Below, one piece after another: positions 50,770-63,673 of a stretch of 64,000 nt of DNA. Source of the DNA: Mactra quadrangularis (Eukaryota > Mollusca > Bivalvia > Venerida > Mactridae); NCBI GenBank assembly GCA_025267735.1, contig CM046294.1:8590001-8654000 (forward strand), read 5' to 3'. The notes beneath the pieces are model-generated. The model saw only the letters and a list, made by a program, of their open reading frames with translations. It was not told where the DNA came from and did not search any database. Position numbers and translations under genes: made by a program. The first letter of the stretch is position 1, and the number at the start of each line of letters is the position of its first letter.

Positions 50770-52701
50770 GTATGCCTAAAGGCTTACACTCAGTTCTCCA
50801 ACTTATGCCGACACAAAAGAATGCATGCTGATTGTAGACAACAGATAAAATGTAACGATTGCGGACAAGCTTTTTCTACCATTACTTCTTTAAGTAAACA
50901 TAAAAGATTCTGTGAAGGTGCTTTGAGAAATGGAATGCGTCTCGGTGGCTTTGGCTCTGATACAAAAGTACCAACACAAGGAACCAGTCTTCTTGGCGTC
51001 ACACAGAGCTCTTCATTTTCTCCTGCCATGATGTTAAGCTTATATGGTGGTCGACCAAACTATCCTTTCTATCCTCCAAGCATGGGAACATTACCATTGT
51101 TTCCTGGTGGTCATCCTCTGTCAGCGTTAACAGCTTTGTCACCTAACAGTTTAAGATCACCTGGAATTCCACAAATCACTCCAGAAAAGCAAGACTTGAG
51201 CCCGGCTGAGAAATATGAGAAACGGGCACCTGACGGTAGCGATGGTGGCTCTGACTTCCTGTCAGGTAGTGATCTAGACAATATTCCTTCAGATTCAGAG
51301 AGTGAGAAAAGTTTTAATAAATCACAACAGTCATTGAACACTAATACTCACACTGTGTCTGTTACCATCTCTAAACCGTCTGCTTTTATTCCAAGTTCCA
51401 TAACATCCGATGGTCACACTTCACCGCAGATGATATCATCATTGAAAGACACGCCTTCATCTCCTCCAGTTACATCTGTAGGTCACACTGATCAACCATT
51501 TGATTTATCTAAACCTAATAAAGAAGATTATGTTACTCCACCAAAAGTCAATGCTGCTGTTGTTAAATCTGAGAAAACTGAAGGTGAACTTCCACTAGAC
51601 TTAAGTCAAACAAAGGAAGTCACTCCACCTGAAGCTCCAAGAAAGACTCACATATTTGGTGAAGTCAAGACACCAGTGGCACCTGAACCTCGTCTTCATT
51701 ATGCTTATCCTCAATTTCCTAAACAACTTATGATGGAACAAGCATTAAGACTTGCTGAACATAAAGAAAAGGTCAATGCTGAATCAAACAGTTATATTCG
51801 TTATCCAAGATTTCCATTTTCAAGTCCACCACAATATCCTGTTGGTTTGAATCCATTCAGTTTTATAAGCCAAGCATCACCTAAGTCTGCTACGTCTGTT
51901 TCATCAATTAGCTCAATGTCACCACAAGGCAAGTCTTTCCCAGATTTTGGAAATTCACCTACACAGCTTGCCCAGTTTTCAACACCAAACAAGCTGAAAG
52001 ACAGATACAGCTGCAAGTTCTGTGGTAAAGTATTTCCACGTAGCGCAAACCTCACCAGACATCTTAGAACTCACACAGGGGAGCAACCGTACAAGTGTAA
52101 GTACTGTGAACGTTCCTTCTCCATCTCATCAAACCTTCAACGTCATGTTAGAAACATTCATAACAAAGAAAAGCCATTCAGGTGTCCACTATGTGACCGT
52201 TGCTTTGGTCAACAAACAAACCTTGACCGTCACTTGAAGAAACATGAAACAGATGGTCCTAACATTGTGGACTCACCTGAACGTGTTGAGGAACGTGAAA
52301 CTGAACTAGAAGACAAAGATGAATCATATTTCTCTGAAATTAGAAACTTTATTGGTAAAGCTACTGCTGTCAGTATGAATGGACTAGCAGATATAAATCA
52401 AAACTCTTTGTCTGTAATGGAACTTAAACGTAGAATGGAAATTCTGCAGAGAGAAAAAATGGCAGAAGAAAGTGACGAGGAAATTGATCCAGTTTCCGAT
52501 GACCATGACGATAAATCTACAAAGTCTGAAGATAAAAATGTGGTAAATGAGGGTGAATCAGATGAGCCTGCTCAGAAAAAGGCAAGAATGTCCGAAGATT
52601 CAGTGGAGACAAAATTATCCTCAAATGACGAACATTTACCAGTGCATACAAAGTCAGATTTTGAACTAAAAGGTGAATTTAGTCCTGTGTTGTGTTCATA
52701 A
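50770..52701 (+). CDS. MECOM/PRDM16: Exon 8 (last coding exon): fingers 5-6, CtBP motifs, second finger cluster, acidic tail
   Basis: TGTATTTTTCAG|GTATGC opens in phase 0 and the frame runs to TAA at 52699-52701, residues 388-1030. Finger 5 completes with C389/H402/H406 ([18 protein letters not shown], nearly invariant) and finger 6 is C415/C418/H431/C435. A Ser/Pro-rich linker carries two CtBP-docking motifs, PFDLS (630-634) and PLDLS (662-666), as in PRDM3/16 (PFDLT, PLDLS), then PRKTHIF, like PRKNHVF. The second cluster is C802/C805/H818/H822, C830/C833/H846/H851 and C859/C862/H875/H879, almost identical to vertebrates, where it recognises an ETS-like GAAGATGAG sequence. [12 protein letters not shown] (906-917) is also conserved. 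The acidic tail is short. Vertebrates split this region over many exons; here it is a single one. Confidence 0.98.
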   Translation, partial: VCLKAYTQFSNLCRHKRMHADCRQQIKCNDCGQAFSTITSLSKHKRFCEGALRNGMRLGGFGSDTKVPTQGTSLLGVTQSSSFSPAMMLSLYGGRPNYPFYPPSMGTLPLFPGGHPLSALTALSPNSLRSPGIPQITPEKQDLSPAEKYEKRAPDGSDGGSDFLSGSDLDNIPSDSESEKSFNKSQQSLNTNTHTVSVTISKPSAFIPSSITSDGHTSPQMISSLKDTPSSPPVTSVGHTDQPFDLSKPNKEDYVTPPKVNAAVVKSEKTEGELPLDLSQTKEVTPPEAPRKTHIFGEVKTPVAPEPRLHYAYPQFPKQLMMEQALRLAEHKEKVNAESNSYIRYPRFPFSSPPQYPVGLNPFSFISQASPKSATSVSSISSMSPQGKSFPDFGNSPTQLAQFSTPNKLKDRYSCKFCGKVFPRSANLTRHLRTHTGEQPYKCKYCERSFSISSNLQRHVRNIHNKEKPFRCPLCDRCFGQQTNLDRHLKKHETDGPNIVDSPERVEERETELEDKDESYFSEIRNFIGKATAVSMNGLADINQNSLSVMELKRRMEILQREKMAEESDEEIDPVSDDHDDKSTKSEDKNVVNEGESDEPAQKKARMSEDSVETKLSSNDEHLPVHTKSDFELKGEFSPVLCS

Positions 52702-52896
52702 AGGATTGTAATTTTGTACAAATATTTAGTGTGATTTGACTCAAGAGTGTGATAGCTATAAGTGTGCTGTATTATACTGTGACCTTACAATTGTAGATAT
52801 GAGAATGGATAATAAGAGACTTGTATATAGACGATTTGTACAGGAAGTCTCATCGTTTAAGGGACAAAAAGGGTTAGATGTACAGAAGTGGTTAGC

Positions 52897-53057
52897 TTTG
52901 ACCTCTATATAGTCAACTTTGACCTCTGTATGGTCAACTTTGACCTCTGTATGGTCAACTTTGACCTCTGTATGGTCAACCTTGACCTGTATGGTCAACA
53001 TTGACCTCTGTATGGTCATTTTTGACCTCTGTATGGTCAGTTTTGACCTCTGTATGA
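52897..53057 (+). repeat. 21-bp tandem repeat of TGACC-n7-GGTCA palindromes in the 3' UTR
   Basis: Eight copies of a TTTGACCTCTGTATGGTCAA-type unit begin at 52899, 52920, 52941, 52962, 52983, 53002, 53023 and 53044. Each contains the inverted repeat TGACC...GGTCA and so could fold as a small RNA hairpin. The fifth copy lacks two bases and the first and last are diverged. Confidence 0.9.
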
Positions 53058-53976
53058 GATGGCTGGAATTTGGGACCAAATATTGTATGAAAATATATTG
53101 CATGATGTATTTTTTGTTAAATTTTTACATTGTATTTCTTAAGCATTGTTATTTCTTTGATAAAATAGTTTCTTTTACTTTTGAATGTTATGAATCAATT
53201 CCACTATAAAATTGTTTTGACATTATAATGATATAACTATGGTGTACCTGTTTTGACTTCAATATATTGCCAGTGTAATGACTAACGTTTGTATACAGAG
53301 GCATTTTTGCATTTACAATTATTATGTTATTTTCATAATGATCATGGGCATTACAAGTTTTAGGTGTCTAAGTTGGACCTATGACATTTGAGCACTACAG
53401 CTTTTGCTCATTAAATTTTGACCTATGATATTTTCTTGAGGAGAGTACAATCTCATATGAGTATAATCTCATTATTGAGATCAATCTCAAATAGTTGGAT
53501 CAGAATCTCAAATACTTAGCTTTATTATTAATTGTTATCTTTTTATTATACTAAGCATGACATTGATGAAACATGTTTTACATTATATTTAGAATAAGTT
53601 CATTCTACATAATTAATAGGTGTCTTGTTGCCTGGGACAACCACTTTTAAATTTGGGCAACCAACTTTTTCTTTTGGGCAACCAAAATTTCTAATAAGTT
53701 ATACTGCTTGCTCTTGTTATGTTCGGACAACCACTTTTATATTCTAATTTTGTAGACTGTATGTTAAATTGATCCATTAATCCATTATGTGTCATATACA
53801 AATCTAATATCCTGTGCGTAATGTTTATTTATTTTTTAGTATTTTGTATCTCTAGTCACATGACTTATAAACCAAAGATTAACTTTATATCTCATATCTC
53901 ATTTACATTAACTTATGACTTGTACACAGTCATTGCTAATTAATATTAATTTTGCTATCACCATATATATTTGATT

Positions 53977-53982
53977 AATAAA
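53977..53982 (+). terminator. Candidate polyadenylation signal AATAAA
   Basis: AATAAA about 1.28 kb after the stop codon, followed within 20 bases by a T-rich stretch. Competing signals lie at 54619-54624 and 55900-55905. Choice among them is a guess without transcript data. Confidence 0.35.
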
Positions 53983-54859
53983 CTCTGATATTCCAATTTT
54001 TTTCCAGTCAATTATAAAGTCATTTTATTTATATTAGTACATAACTACACTGTGAACAAAATCTTCATTATTAATATTACATATTAATTCTATTATATAG
54101 TATTTCATCAATTTTTACTTGGACACATGCATTTTCAAATTTTATTTTAACATCATCCATATTTAAATTTTTTAACTCATGCATTGCTGTTATAATTTAC
54201 CCTCTCATGCAGACAAAAATTATAAATTTTTCTATGTTCTAAAATACAGGCACTCAATTTGTATGCCCTTATTAGATAATTAAAGAACTTGTTATTGAAT
54301 TTTGGCTGATTAAAACTTGTCTCTGTGTTTTAATCTACAATAAAATACAAACAACTATATATTTACACATAGTATTATATATTTACACTGCAGTGCACAA
54401 ATATTTCACTGCATTTATTATTCTGAGATTTATTAGGAATGCATTTATTGTCTGTCTGATCTATTATCCATAACATGTATTGATAAAGAAAGATTTATTA
54501 TTATGTAATCAAACATAACAGACTAAGATCCTAGTTAGTATATAAAGTGCATGTACAATATTTATAGATGTGTATTTATCACAAGTACTAAACATTGACG
54601 ATAAGTCGTCATAATTACAATAAAGTATATTACTTACTTTCAAGGATAATTTTATTGAATCATAATTTTGTGACTGTAATCATAATTTATGATTTTATAA
54701 TTACATCCCTACTATGAACACACAACATATTAATGTTTGATACAAAAGTTTTTTATGTTTATTTCTGCAGTATTGAATCTTTTGATTGTATGTTTTATTA
54801 TAAGGTTTCACTAAGCAAAGAGAGATTCGTCAGTAATTAATACAAGCTACTTAGATATT

Positions 54860-54932
54860 GTGGGCTTACACAAAACCGTTATAACTCAGTTTAGAAAAAG
54901 AGTGAGTTACAATTGTTTTGCGCTAAGCCCGC
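54860..54932. repeat. Small foldback element, type A-like
   Basis: GTGGGCTTACACAAAAC pairs with GTTTTGCGCTAAGCCCGC, and inner TAACTCA pairs with TGAGTTA. Same architecture and the same TAACTC...GAGTTA tip as the elements at 5331, 44973 and 45584. Confidence 0.65.
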
Positions 54933-56556
54933 ATATTATGTATATTTTTTCCTCATTAAAAAGACAAACTGGAGATTCAAAGGAAACAAACAAAGGTCAA
55001 TAGAATTGTTTTCATTTTGTAAGTTCTTTGTAAACGTCTATTATATGAACTTGCTTCTGTTATGAGACTTTCCTTGAGTTTATCAGAAGGAAATATGAAA
55101 TATTAACATCAATAAATGTATAGTTAGGAATATAAATGATGGAATTATACATAGCTTGTGTTTCAACATAATTCTTATGATAATGTCACTTGTACTTTAT
55201 TATTATGATTATAGGATTATTAGTACCGCTGTATTAAGGATAACAAAAGTCAAGTCTGTTTTTGTTAACATTGTATATCATAACATTCGCATACTATTAT
55301 TAAAGGGACCACCCTCATTTTATCTTTACGATAAAAAGGGGCTGATATAATTCATAATGTATCGCATTTATTCCATGTATAATGTATAAGAATTATATTA
55401 TTTTTATGAAAGTATATATCTGTATATCTGTGTATATAAAACGTTACTATATTTAGAAGTATGTTACTATTTTTAGCATCATGTTACTATAAATAGATTG
55501 TATCTATATGTATATATTATTGAAAGTTATTTATATCTGTATATAGTAGCTATACTATTTTTTGTTGTTTAGGAGTGAGATATTTACTTAATATGTACAA
55601 TCATAGTCATACATAAATATATACTTTATTGATTTAAAAAATCCATTCTTATAGTCCCCATTGCTGCCCCTTGTACTACTGTGTATTGATCCCTTTTCTT
55701 CCTGACCCTGGTATTATTGAATTTTTATTGCATAACCATATTATATTAAGTTATTTTTTTTATTTAACCTTTTTTGTCAAATTTTTATTAAGTTATGCTG
55801 GTGCAGTTATATTTATGTGGAAAACCCTGTTTGTTTCATTTCATTTAATTAATTAATTAATTGTGGAGGCCAAAAGTCAGCTGACATACTCATGTGTTAA
55901 ATAAAGTTTCCAATATTTGTCCAGTTTGAATTTTTGAAGAGAAAAACTGACTTCATTTTTTATTAATTTACTAATTTCTTGCCATTATGATTACCTCTAT
56001 TTTTCTCATTTGCAGTACCATAGACCCTGTTATTGCTAGTGGAAAACTATTTCAAAATAATCACTCAATGATGCCTACCAGGAAAAGTGAAAAAAATGAA
56101 ATTTAGTATTGAATGCTGAAAAATGGCAAATAAGTATAAAATGAATTAAAAGTTGCTTATATTTTCGGCAAGCAGTATTTTTAGAATATCTTAGTTGCTA
56201 GTATGTAAATTCATTTGTAAAACTCCGTTACATGAGAAAAGCCATCTGAATAATAATATGTTTATAAAACACATATGATAATATAAGTTATGCTACAATC
56301 TGAGAAATTGATAGACATGATACGTTTTGTATAACTTATATGCTGTGCTCCATTTTGTTTGTTTTCTGAATTTAGTATTTTCCCTTTATTATAATATTAT
56401 TTTGTGTGAGTTTGACCCCTTTGTTCTGTGTTGTTTATTAGGTGTTCAAACCTTTCACAGTCATTAATAAAAATGTGCTTCTTTGATAAACTTTGTGTTC
56501 ATTTTATATCTTTCCTTAATTTTATATTTTATACTTTCAAGGTCCAGTTTTTATGT

Positions 56557-56785
56557 CTAGCAGTAGTCCAGTTGAAGGACACGTGCCTACCAATTGAGAC
56601 GTCAAGGGTTTGAATCCCACCAGTGGCACTGCTTACCTACTTGTGCAAGCAATTTATATAGGATTGCTTTGCTGCACATATGAGTAAATGTATGATTGGA
56701 ATTTTGATGATCAGATATAATCATAAAACATTGTCAAGTCAGCTTAACATGTACAAGTATGTATATGGAAGTAGACTTAACGCTG
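56557..56785 (+). repeat. tRNA-derived SINE, family 1, diverged copy
   Basis: Starts CTAGCAGTAGTCCAGTTGAA, with box B GGTTTGAATCCCACCAGTGG, a shortened body and the tail TATGGAAGTAGACTTAA. Same order as the copy at 50036, with a lesion in the middle. Confidence 0.7.
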
Positions 56786-57095
56786 AGCATTTGGTATCTT
56801 TTGAAAAGATGCATATTTTATGGTATATAAAGATGGGGGTATTGATCTAGTTTGATTGTGAAACTAGTATTACAACTAAATGTATGAATCACTCTTGGTC
56901 AAATGTCTGGTCTTCCTGCATAAATGATGAAATGTTTTGATCTAGGAAACAATAAAGGTTTCTAGATGTTTGAAAAAGCAACAAAAAACTGACTGTTGTG
57001 ACCAAAATACAGTGATAGTGTGTGGACAATGTTGATATCTGGATTGTGACACTACCCATATTCAACATGTACATTGTACATAAGTAAATTTTATT

Positions 57096-57216
57096 CAACT
57101 GTCAGTTGAGCATAGTACATTAACGCTGCTGTTTAAAACACTTGTTTCACCATACTGAGTAAAGAAATAGTGCTGCGAGTATTTAAATCTGTGGGGATAG
57201 TGTATACACCACAGAC
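57096..57216. mobile_element. Palindromic foldback element, type B, copy 2
   Basis: Left CAACTGTCAGTTGAGCATAG and CTGCTGTTTAAAACACTT, right GAGTATTTAAATCTGTGG and ACACCACAGACA. More diverged than the other copies. Confidence 0.6.
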
Positions 57217-57480
57217 ATAGGAAGAAATTTATCATGGCAATAACAATACCTACATGATGGTTTCATATAGACCTATAACAAGAGAAGAAAAACAAACTAC
57301 TCACTTCAGTCTGTCTACAAACTGAACTTATTTTGACTGATATTATGATTAAGATATTATGATTAAGTCATTTTAACTACACTGATCCAAAAAAAGATTC
57401 AGGCATTGAACATATACTAGTAGTGGAAGAATTAAAATAAGTAACAATTTACTTTTCAGATTACAGTAGCTTGTACAATT

Positions 57481-57633
57481 GTTAAATTTATTCAACCATC
57501 AGCACCACATACATTTACCCCCTGATTTAAATAATCAAAATTTGTTAGATGTTTGGGGATTATCCAGCAAATATCAAGTATTTAAATCAGTTGGTTTGTG
57601 TATGTGCCACAAAGACAGTTGTATAAATTTAAC
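57481..57633. mobile_element. Palindromic foldback element, type B, full-length copy
   Basis: Termini GTTAAATTTATTCAACCATC and its near inverse ending GTATAAATTTAAC, inner CCTGATTTAAATAATC and AAGTATTTAAATCAG. About 153 bp, palindromic along most of its length, with no coding capacity. Confidence 0.75.
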
Positions 57634-58503
57634 AATAACATATAATTATAAATAAATTATACATGTATATGGTATAATTTCATTGTATACTCTGTAACCA
57701 TAGGAACTTAATACTTTTATACACCCAACATAGAAATCATTCTAACAACTTCTTCACTAAGTAATGCAGAAGTATAATTTCAAATCTGGTATTCCCAAAG
57801 ACAATATTCACAATGTTTTCTTAAAAGGTGTATGTTACATGGGTTTGTATAGATACAGGTTTATTTATCATTATTATTTCTAACATATTTGGCACATGAA
57901 CGTCCAAAAAAATGACTAGGATAGTAGGAAGATTATTTTGACTTCAGAGTTCTCGAAGTTTTCTTATTCTTGTACCTGGAGATTATCAAAATTCTTGATC
58001 TAATTTAGATATCCTATGTGCACAAAAATGGGTTTTGTATAAGGCTATTGTCCGTTTTTTTCTCAACTGTCAAAGCTTGAATAATTATACAGTGACTGAA
58101 TGCATTGTTTTTGTACTAGCGACCTAATTGTTATTAAAAATATATTGACTAAAACATATCATACGGCGTAAACAGCTTTACTCGATTATAATACACACGT
58201 TCGGAAACTCATGGATGTATTACAACAATGATTTTAATAAACGCATTCACCGTGAAATTATTCATGTTTTGACAGTTGAGAAAAAAACGAACAATACAAT
58301 TAAAATAAATATTGATGTTTTTTTCAATCAAAGGGAGACAACCTGGATTAAACATTTAAATCTTATCTCATAAGTCCGCTTTACCGTATTGTGTCTATTC
58401 TTAGTACAAATGATATTTGACTACTAACTAAGTTTCAAGTATTTTTAGGAGCAGGCGTTGCTCAGTGGTTACAAGGTCTAATTGGTAATCTTTAAGTAGC
58501 CAG

Positions 58504-58667
58504 AGGTGACATGGAGATATATTTAATTTTTTACGTGGCCACGTAAAAGCTTTACGTGGCCACGTAAAAGCTTTACGTGGCCTCGCAGTAGCTATTACGT
58601 GCGCACACAATAACGTTTACGTGGCCACGTAAAGCTTTTAAAAATTAAATATATCTCCATGTCACCT
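58504..58667. mobile_element. Foldback element: perfect 28-bp inverted repeat around TTTACGTGGCCACGTAAA palindromes
   Basis: Arms 58504-58531 and 58640-58667 are perfect inverses (outer end AGGTGACATGGAGATATA). Between them TTTACGTGGCCACGTAAA occurs at 58530-58547, 58551-58568 and 58616-58633, with a broken fourth copy at 58572. It sits beside a tRNA-like stretch at 58450 (GCGTTGCTCAGTGGTTACAA). Confidence 0.9.
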
Positions 58668-58834
58668 TTATGCCACCGTAGAAAACATACTCAATTCCAA
58701 ACAATTAAAACACAATCAACTTAGCCCCCACCACCTGTCTGATATTACCCTTGTCATATCAACACACTTTAGGGTAATTTACGGCGTTCATCGCACCTAA
58801 CCTAACTTCCATGTACCCTTGTCCACAGCCAATA

Positions 58835-59015
58835 TTCACCTACCCTTCCACAATGCCATAATGGAGGAAAATGACATCATTGTCAGATTTTCATGGAAGG
58901 GTATAACCTCCCCGGGTGCGATTCGAACTCGTACCTCCTTCAGAACATTAGATTTGATATCTCGGCGTATAAAATGTTGTTCGACTGACCACTGTCCTAT
59001 GACTAAAATATTGTC
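58835..59015 (-). repeat. tRNA-derived SINE, family 2, well preserved
   Basis: Reverse complement has ACGAGTTCGAATCGCACCCG (strong box B), CCCTTCCATGAAAATCTGAC, TTTTCCTCCATTATGGC and TGGAAGGGTAGGTGAATATT. This is the least decayed of the three family 2 copies seen here. Confidence 0.65.
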
Positions 59016-59684
59016 CAAGAATAACGTTCATAGTATTAAGTCGATAGCACAAATCGTATGCAATCTGGGCGCATCTCGTACCTGTTGTGCACTATTGTTT
59101 ACGATATCAGCCGAGGTTTGCCGATTGATCCGTAGGACAGCAATCGTAACTACTCGGCAATTTCCGTGACCTGAAATTAAAGTGTTTCATTGGACGAAAT
59201 CGAAAGAGATCAAAGTGGTAGGACAGAAACCGACATATTGTCACCAGTATTGTAACACAGAGGTTCACACTTAAAGATTCCTTCTTGACAAATATTCCAA
59301 TAATCGGAATTTATAAACAAAAACAAGGAAAAATAATTAGTTCAGTTGATTAATTCAAATAAATTAATTCAAACTATTTTTACGTTCCAGTTATTTCAAT
59401 AAATTTCAATCCATTAGTTAAAATATATCTTTTGATACGAGTCATTCAATTTAGCTTGTTTTCTAATTAAGCATGAAAGAAATCTACACTTGTTTAAGAC
59501 ACCATAAAATGACAGGGTATGTGTTATCTATATAATTATACAAAAATCAGGTTGATTGACAGCTCTATATTTACTTTAGGTATTAGTTTACAAATAGAAA
59601 GTAAATCAATGTACTCATGTTAACTCTGTTTTTCTGTCATGACGAGGTGATGAGTTTTGCTCAAACCCTGTAATAAAGTATCTG

Positions 59685-59740
59685 TTCTGTTCTGTTCTGT
59701 TCTGTCTATTCTGTTATACTCTGTCCTGTTCTGTTCATAG
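59685..59740 (+). repeat. (TCTGT)n microsatellite
   Basis: TCTGTTCTGTTCTGTTCTGT with later interrupted copies. Confidence 0.85.
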
Positions 59741-61633
59741 CATTTTGGTCTGTCGATCTATTTACAGTGGATGAAGAGGTGTATCTTTTAAAGGTACTCA
59801 TTCTTGATTTCAACTTAAATATCAACTTTTTCTACAACTATCAAACTTGAATGGAAATATTTTTGGAAGCAGGAAAGTAGTGTTTTGATAATGAAAATTT
59901 TAGTGCAAATTGACATACAACAACTATTGATGGTGTTTCGTGTGGTAAATATCTACTCCGTATGTCACGGTATAGACATCTTATTGCATTTTTGTGATTT
60001 TTATTGTATATTTCTTGCAACATATAGGTAAGTTTGTCTTAAAATAATAAGAATTATTTTTTGACACAATTACAGACACTGAATGTTATTTTGAAATTAT
60101 AGAAAAAATAAACCAAATCTGTGAACTAGTACCTTTAACTATCGTACTTATAGCATACTTCCCCAAATTGCTTACAATGGTATCACATGATACGATGGTA
60201 GGAGAGAGAATGATCGTACATAAAATAAGTTACCAAACTCAACGAATGAAATGTCAAAAGTCGAACTTCCCATGGGAAAGGCCTTCCCCAATCTGAAAAT
60301 CAAAGTAACCGTATCTACAATGAGAGTTTACTCCCACTTCTAAGTTCATTAACAGAACACGAAACAATGTACATGTATAAATGTATGGCGCTTTTTCTGC
60401 CCTGATATGTTGGTTTTAAACATTTATTTTATTATGTTCAGTTTTTATTTTCACTTTGTTATATGTTATGGCTTTTGTAAATAAAAGCCCATATTTCAAT
60501 TCTATAAATGTGTCTGTTTTTTCTGATCCAACATACTAGCTTTGCCAGTCTCCATCACCATGAGTACAATAAACATAATGATGTTTCAAGCAATGTTGGT
60601 GAAACAATTATATCACTACTACTTGCCAGCAAGTTATTCGCCGAGTCTTACATCTTGTATGACTACTATTTCTGCATTCGGAACTCCTCGGCCATTCGCT
60701 ATAATTCATTCATGAAAGGTCGAGGTGTTCCGAATGCCATTTCTGATGTCCGAGGCACATCTTCTTAGAAAATTACCGATGTGTTCCGAATGCTATTACA
60801 TTGTATTGCCAACACTGGAACTTGTTCAAACCAGCTGATATTGTAATCTCCCCCACTTGTCTGTGTTATTGACTATGGACACTGTTATTGTCATGTGATG
60901 ACGTCACTGTGATTTATATTTTATGACAGAGAAAAGCCAATGTCAGATAATGTCAAAATATCTCTGTTGCTGACATAAATTGTTCTTCAAACATTGTATT
61001 AATTTATACAGTAGGGATGCAATATGTTGGTTATACAATATGTGATCTCAATTTAATACATCAACGTAACCTCGAGATAGCATAGTTTAGAATACAGATG
61101 GGATTATAATGTATATCAACTAAGTTTTACATAGAGTTTTATTAACAAGTGGCATTGCACAATACTTGTATAACAACAATGCTTAAAATCGAGATTTGTC
61201 AAAAATATCCTCTGCAACCAAAACAACTGATTGAAAAAGGGTTCGATAAAGTCGGGGAAATTTGCACAGGCACAAGAGTCTTTAAACTTGTTAAATACGC
61301 ACACATACAAAAATGTACTATATATATTTTGTGATCATAAGTTACGAACCTGGTGCCAGTGCCAGACATGTATTGCTTTACGTCAAGTCATAAAGTGGTC
61401 AAAACCTATGTCATTTACAGGACAATATTCGTACAGTGTAGCTGTTTGTGATTGAAATATTACTACAAATCAATAAGTTAGTCTACTCACGTGCATCAAT
61501 ATCCAGACGCTTGGAAAAGTATACACGCACTTTAGAACGAACACTTGTCTCGGATATTTCAAGAACAGAACTGAACAGAACAGTACTTTTAAATACAATC
61601 ACGTGTTACAACATTATGAAGGCCTATTAGAAT

Positions 61634-61686
61634 CCAATCTCCGTAAACAGATATCCTGTAGAGCATTGTCGTACAGGATCTCTACT
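61634..61686. repeat. Dispersed repeat CCAATCTCCGTAAACAGA, copy 2 (hairpin)
   Basis: ATCCTGTA pairs with TACAGGAT around a short loop, inside the same flanks as the copy at 18972. Confidence 0.7.
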
Positions 61687-63201
61687 GTCTCCTAAACAAT
61701 TTAACATACAAATGTTAATTGGGTTCCCCCGCTTTTGAATTTGAATGATTCAAACAGAACCGAGAAAATAGTTTTGGCTCAGTCAGAGGAGTTTGGATAC
61801 ATCTTTTTTTATTGCTAAACTGTCGTTAATTTTTGTATTGGAAAAAAGTTTGTTTCTCGTTACACAAACAGGGGTTCTCTTATCATCCTATTAAAAGTCA
61901 CATAGCAAAGGCATATTCTCCCTCCTACCACAGTTTCTAAATCATGGATGACAGTTGACAGTCACTGATGGAAGTATGTACCTAGTAACTAGTAAACAGC
62001 TAAATCCAGAAATTAAGTCTTTCGAGAAACAGTGAATATGTTTACTGACTACTCTGATATGACCTATATAATAAGTTGCTGCGGCATTTAATCCAACAGC
62101 AACGAAGGATTATGATGTCTTCGAAGTTTGGAAAAGTAGCATTTGCAATTGTTAGAGGACAATTTTTATACGACGGTGCATGGAAGCCATTATTGTTGAA
62201 AGTACCTATTACAGCAATAAATATAGTATTTCATGCAATAAGTATTTTGATCTGATTGAGGCCAACCATGGGATAGATTGAAATTGGCCACGCCCATATT
62301 CAAAAGGCTACATAGAATTAACTCATGAAGAGCCTATACCACGAGTCTCTTCATAATTTCATAAAATCCACGGCGGGTTTGTGCATATACGAAAAAAAGA
62401 CAAAATTAGCAAAATAATTATGCGATTACATTGTGTCAATGTGGTTCTTTTACATTTACGGCACGTTCCGTCATTTTGATTGCCACGTGCTGTTTATGGA
62501 CATGCGCACTTCGGATCTTACATAAGATATAATTTGTATACTTAATATTTAATTATATAATTCGCAATTAGCATAGATATGGTCACTGATCAAACAGTTT
62601 TCTAAGGAAATACACAGAATATAAACTACGTGATTTTCTCCTAATTATTCTGCAATTTATGATGTACATTTCTTTACATTTAGTCTGGAAATAATTAAAA
62701 CACACAATGAAACTTTCAACATTGGTATGGCAGCACAATTATTTCCATGTATAGAATATGATAATCTAGCTTGATGTCGTTTGACATTACCATGGTGGCA
62801 ATATCACGTGACTATGACGTCACAAATCCTATGGTTACAAGAAAAAATCGGTAAAAATCAGCCCCTGCTCAAAGTTTCAAAGAGTTGTAAGTCTGTTACT
62901 TCTTGTCAGATTTCAATGATACCAAGGACCCTATATAAAGGATCCTTGATGATACCTACAGCAAGACTCAATGCCCTTTGTTAGTATATGTCATAGAACG
63001 TATATGGCACGATAGTGTGAAATATTCGGTCGAATATCTCGCGCGTGTCTCATGTGACATATTCGTTTGTGAAAATTATCAGTAAGTGTCTGACCGTATA
63101 TATCACACAGTCTACAATAATCGACACCCCATAATAGTAAGGTCGTATGTGATACTTACGATCTTATATGACCCATACATATTTGGAATCTGTATATAAA
63201 G

Positions 63202-63673
63202 TAGGGGTGTAACGGTTAACCGATATACCGGTTAATACTGCAATACGACTTCTGGCGGTTTTTAACCGGTTCGTTTTTTCCTGAACCAGTTCTTGTTGTT
63301 ATGTTCCATACTGATTGTTTTTGTCAGAACCTGATAACTTAATAGTTGAATAGGTGTAAAAATGTGTTGAAAATATTAGGATATGCTTAAAATGTTAAAT
63401 ATTTCGTCAATTGAGAGAATCATTCTCGTCGAAAGTTCGTTTCAAAATATGCATTTTATAATAAAAATCCATTTTACCCAAGTCGTTCAAATATTTGGGT
63501 AAGAGATTTTTTTGAAATTACACATATGCGTGTAACGAATGCAATGCACGTGCATTAATTTATGCTTCACATGTCTACTAAAAATCCGAAACGTATTGCA
63601 ATATATTGCAAATCAGGGTTTTGCATATTGCAATATATTGCAATACGGGTTTCACCGTATTGTTACACCCCTA
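63202..63673. mobile_element. Non-autonomous hAT-type DNA transposon
   Basis: TIRs TAGGGGTGTAAC and GTTACACCCCTA are perfect 12-bp inverses, flanked by an exact 8-bp duplication ATATAAAG (63194-63201 and 63674-63681). The 8-bp duplication and this TIR type are typical of hAT elements. At 472 bp, with no transposase, it depends on an element elsewhere. The interior has ACCGGTTAA inverted pairs and a TTGCAATATATTGCAA palindrome. Confidence 0.92.

Larger units (their letters stand above)
52702..53982 (+). other. 3' untranslated region (minimum extent, inferred)
   Basis: AT-rich sequence after the stop codon with no further coding potential. It contains the 21-bp palindromic repeat array at 52897-53057. 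The end is set only by the first convincing AATAAA (53977-53982); other signals at 54619-54624 and 55900-55905 could extend it. Confidence 0.5.

Noticed and set aside
52756..53103. Minus-strand frame with repeated DHTEVKV-like units
   Set aside because: Translation of the 21-bp 3' UTR repeat on the wrong strand.
61149..61334. Short overlapping frames on both strands
   Set aside because: About 60 codons each, no homology, splice context or codon pattern; expected by chance in 64 kb.
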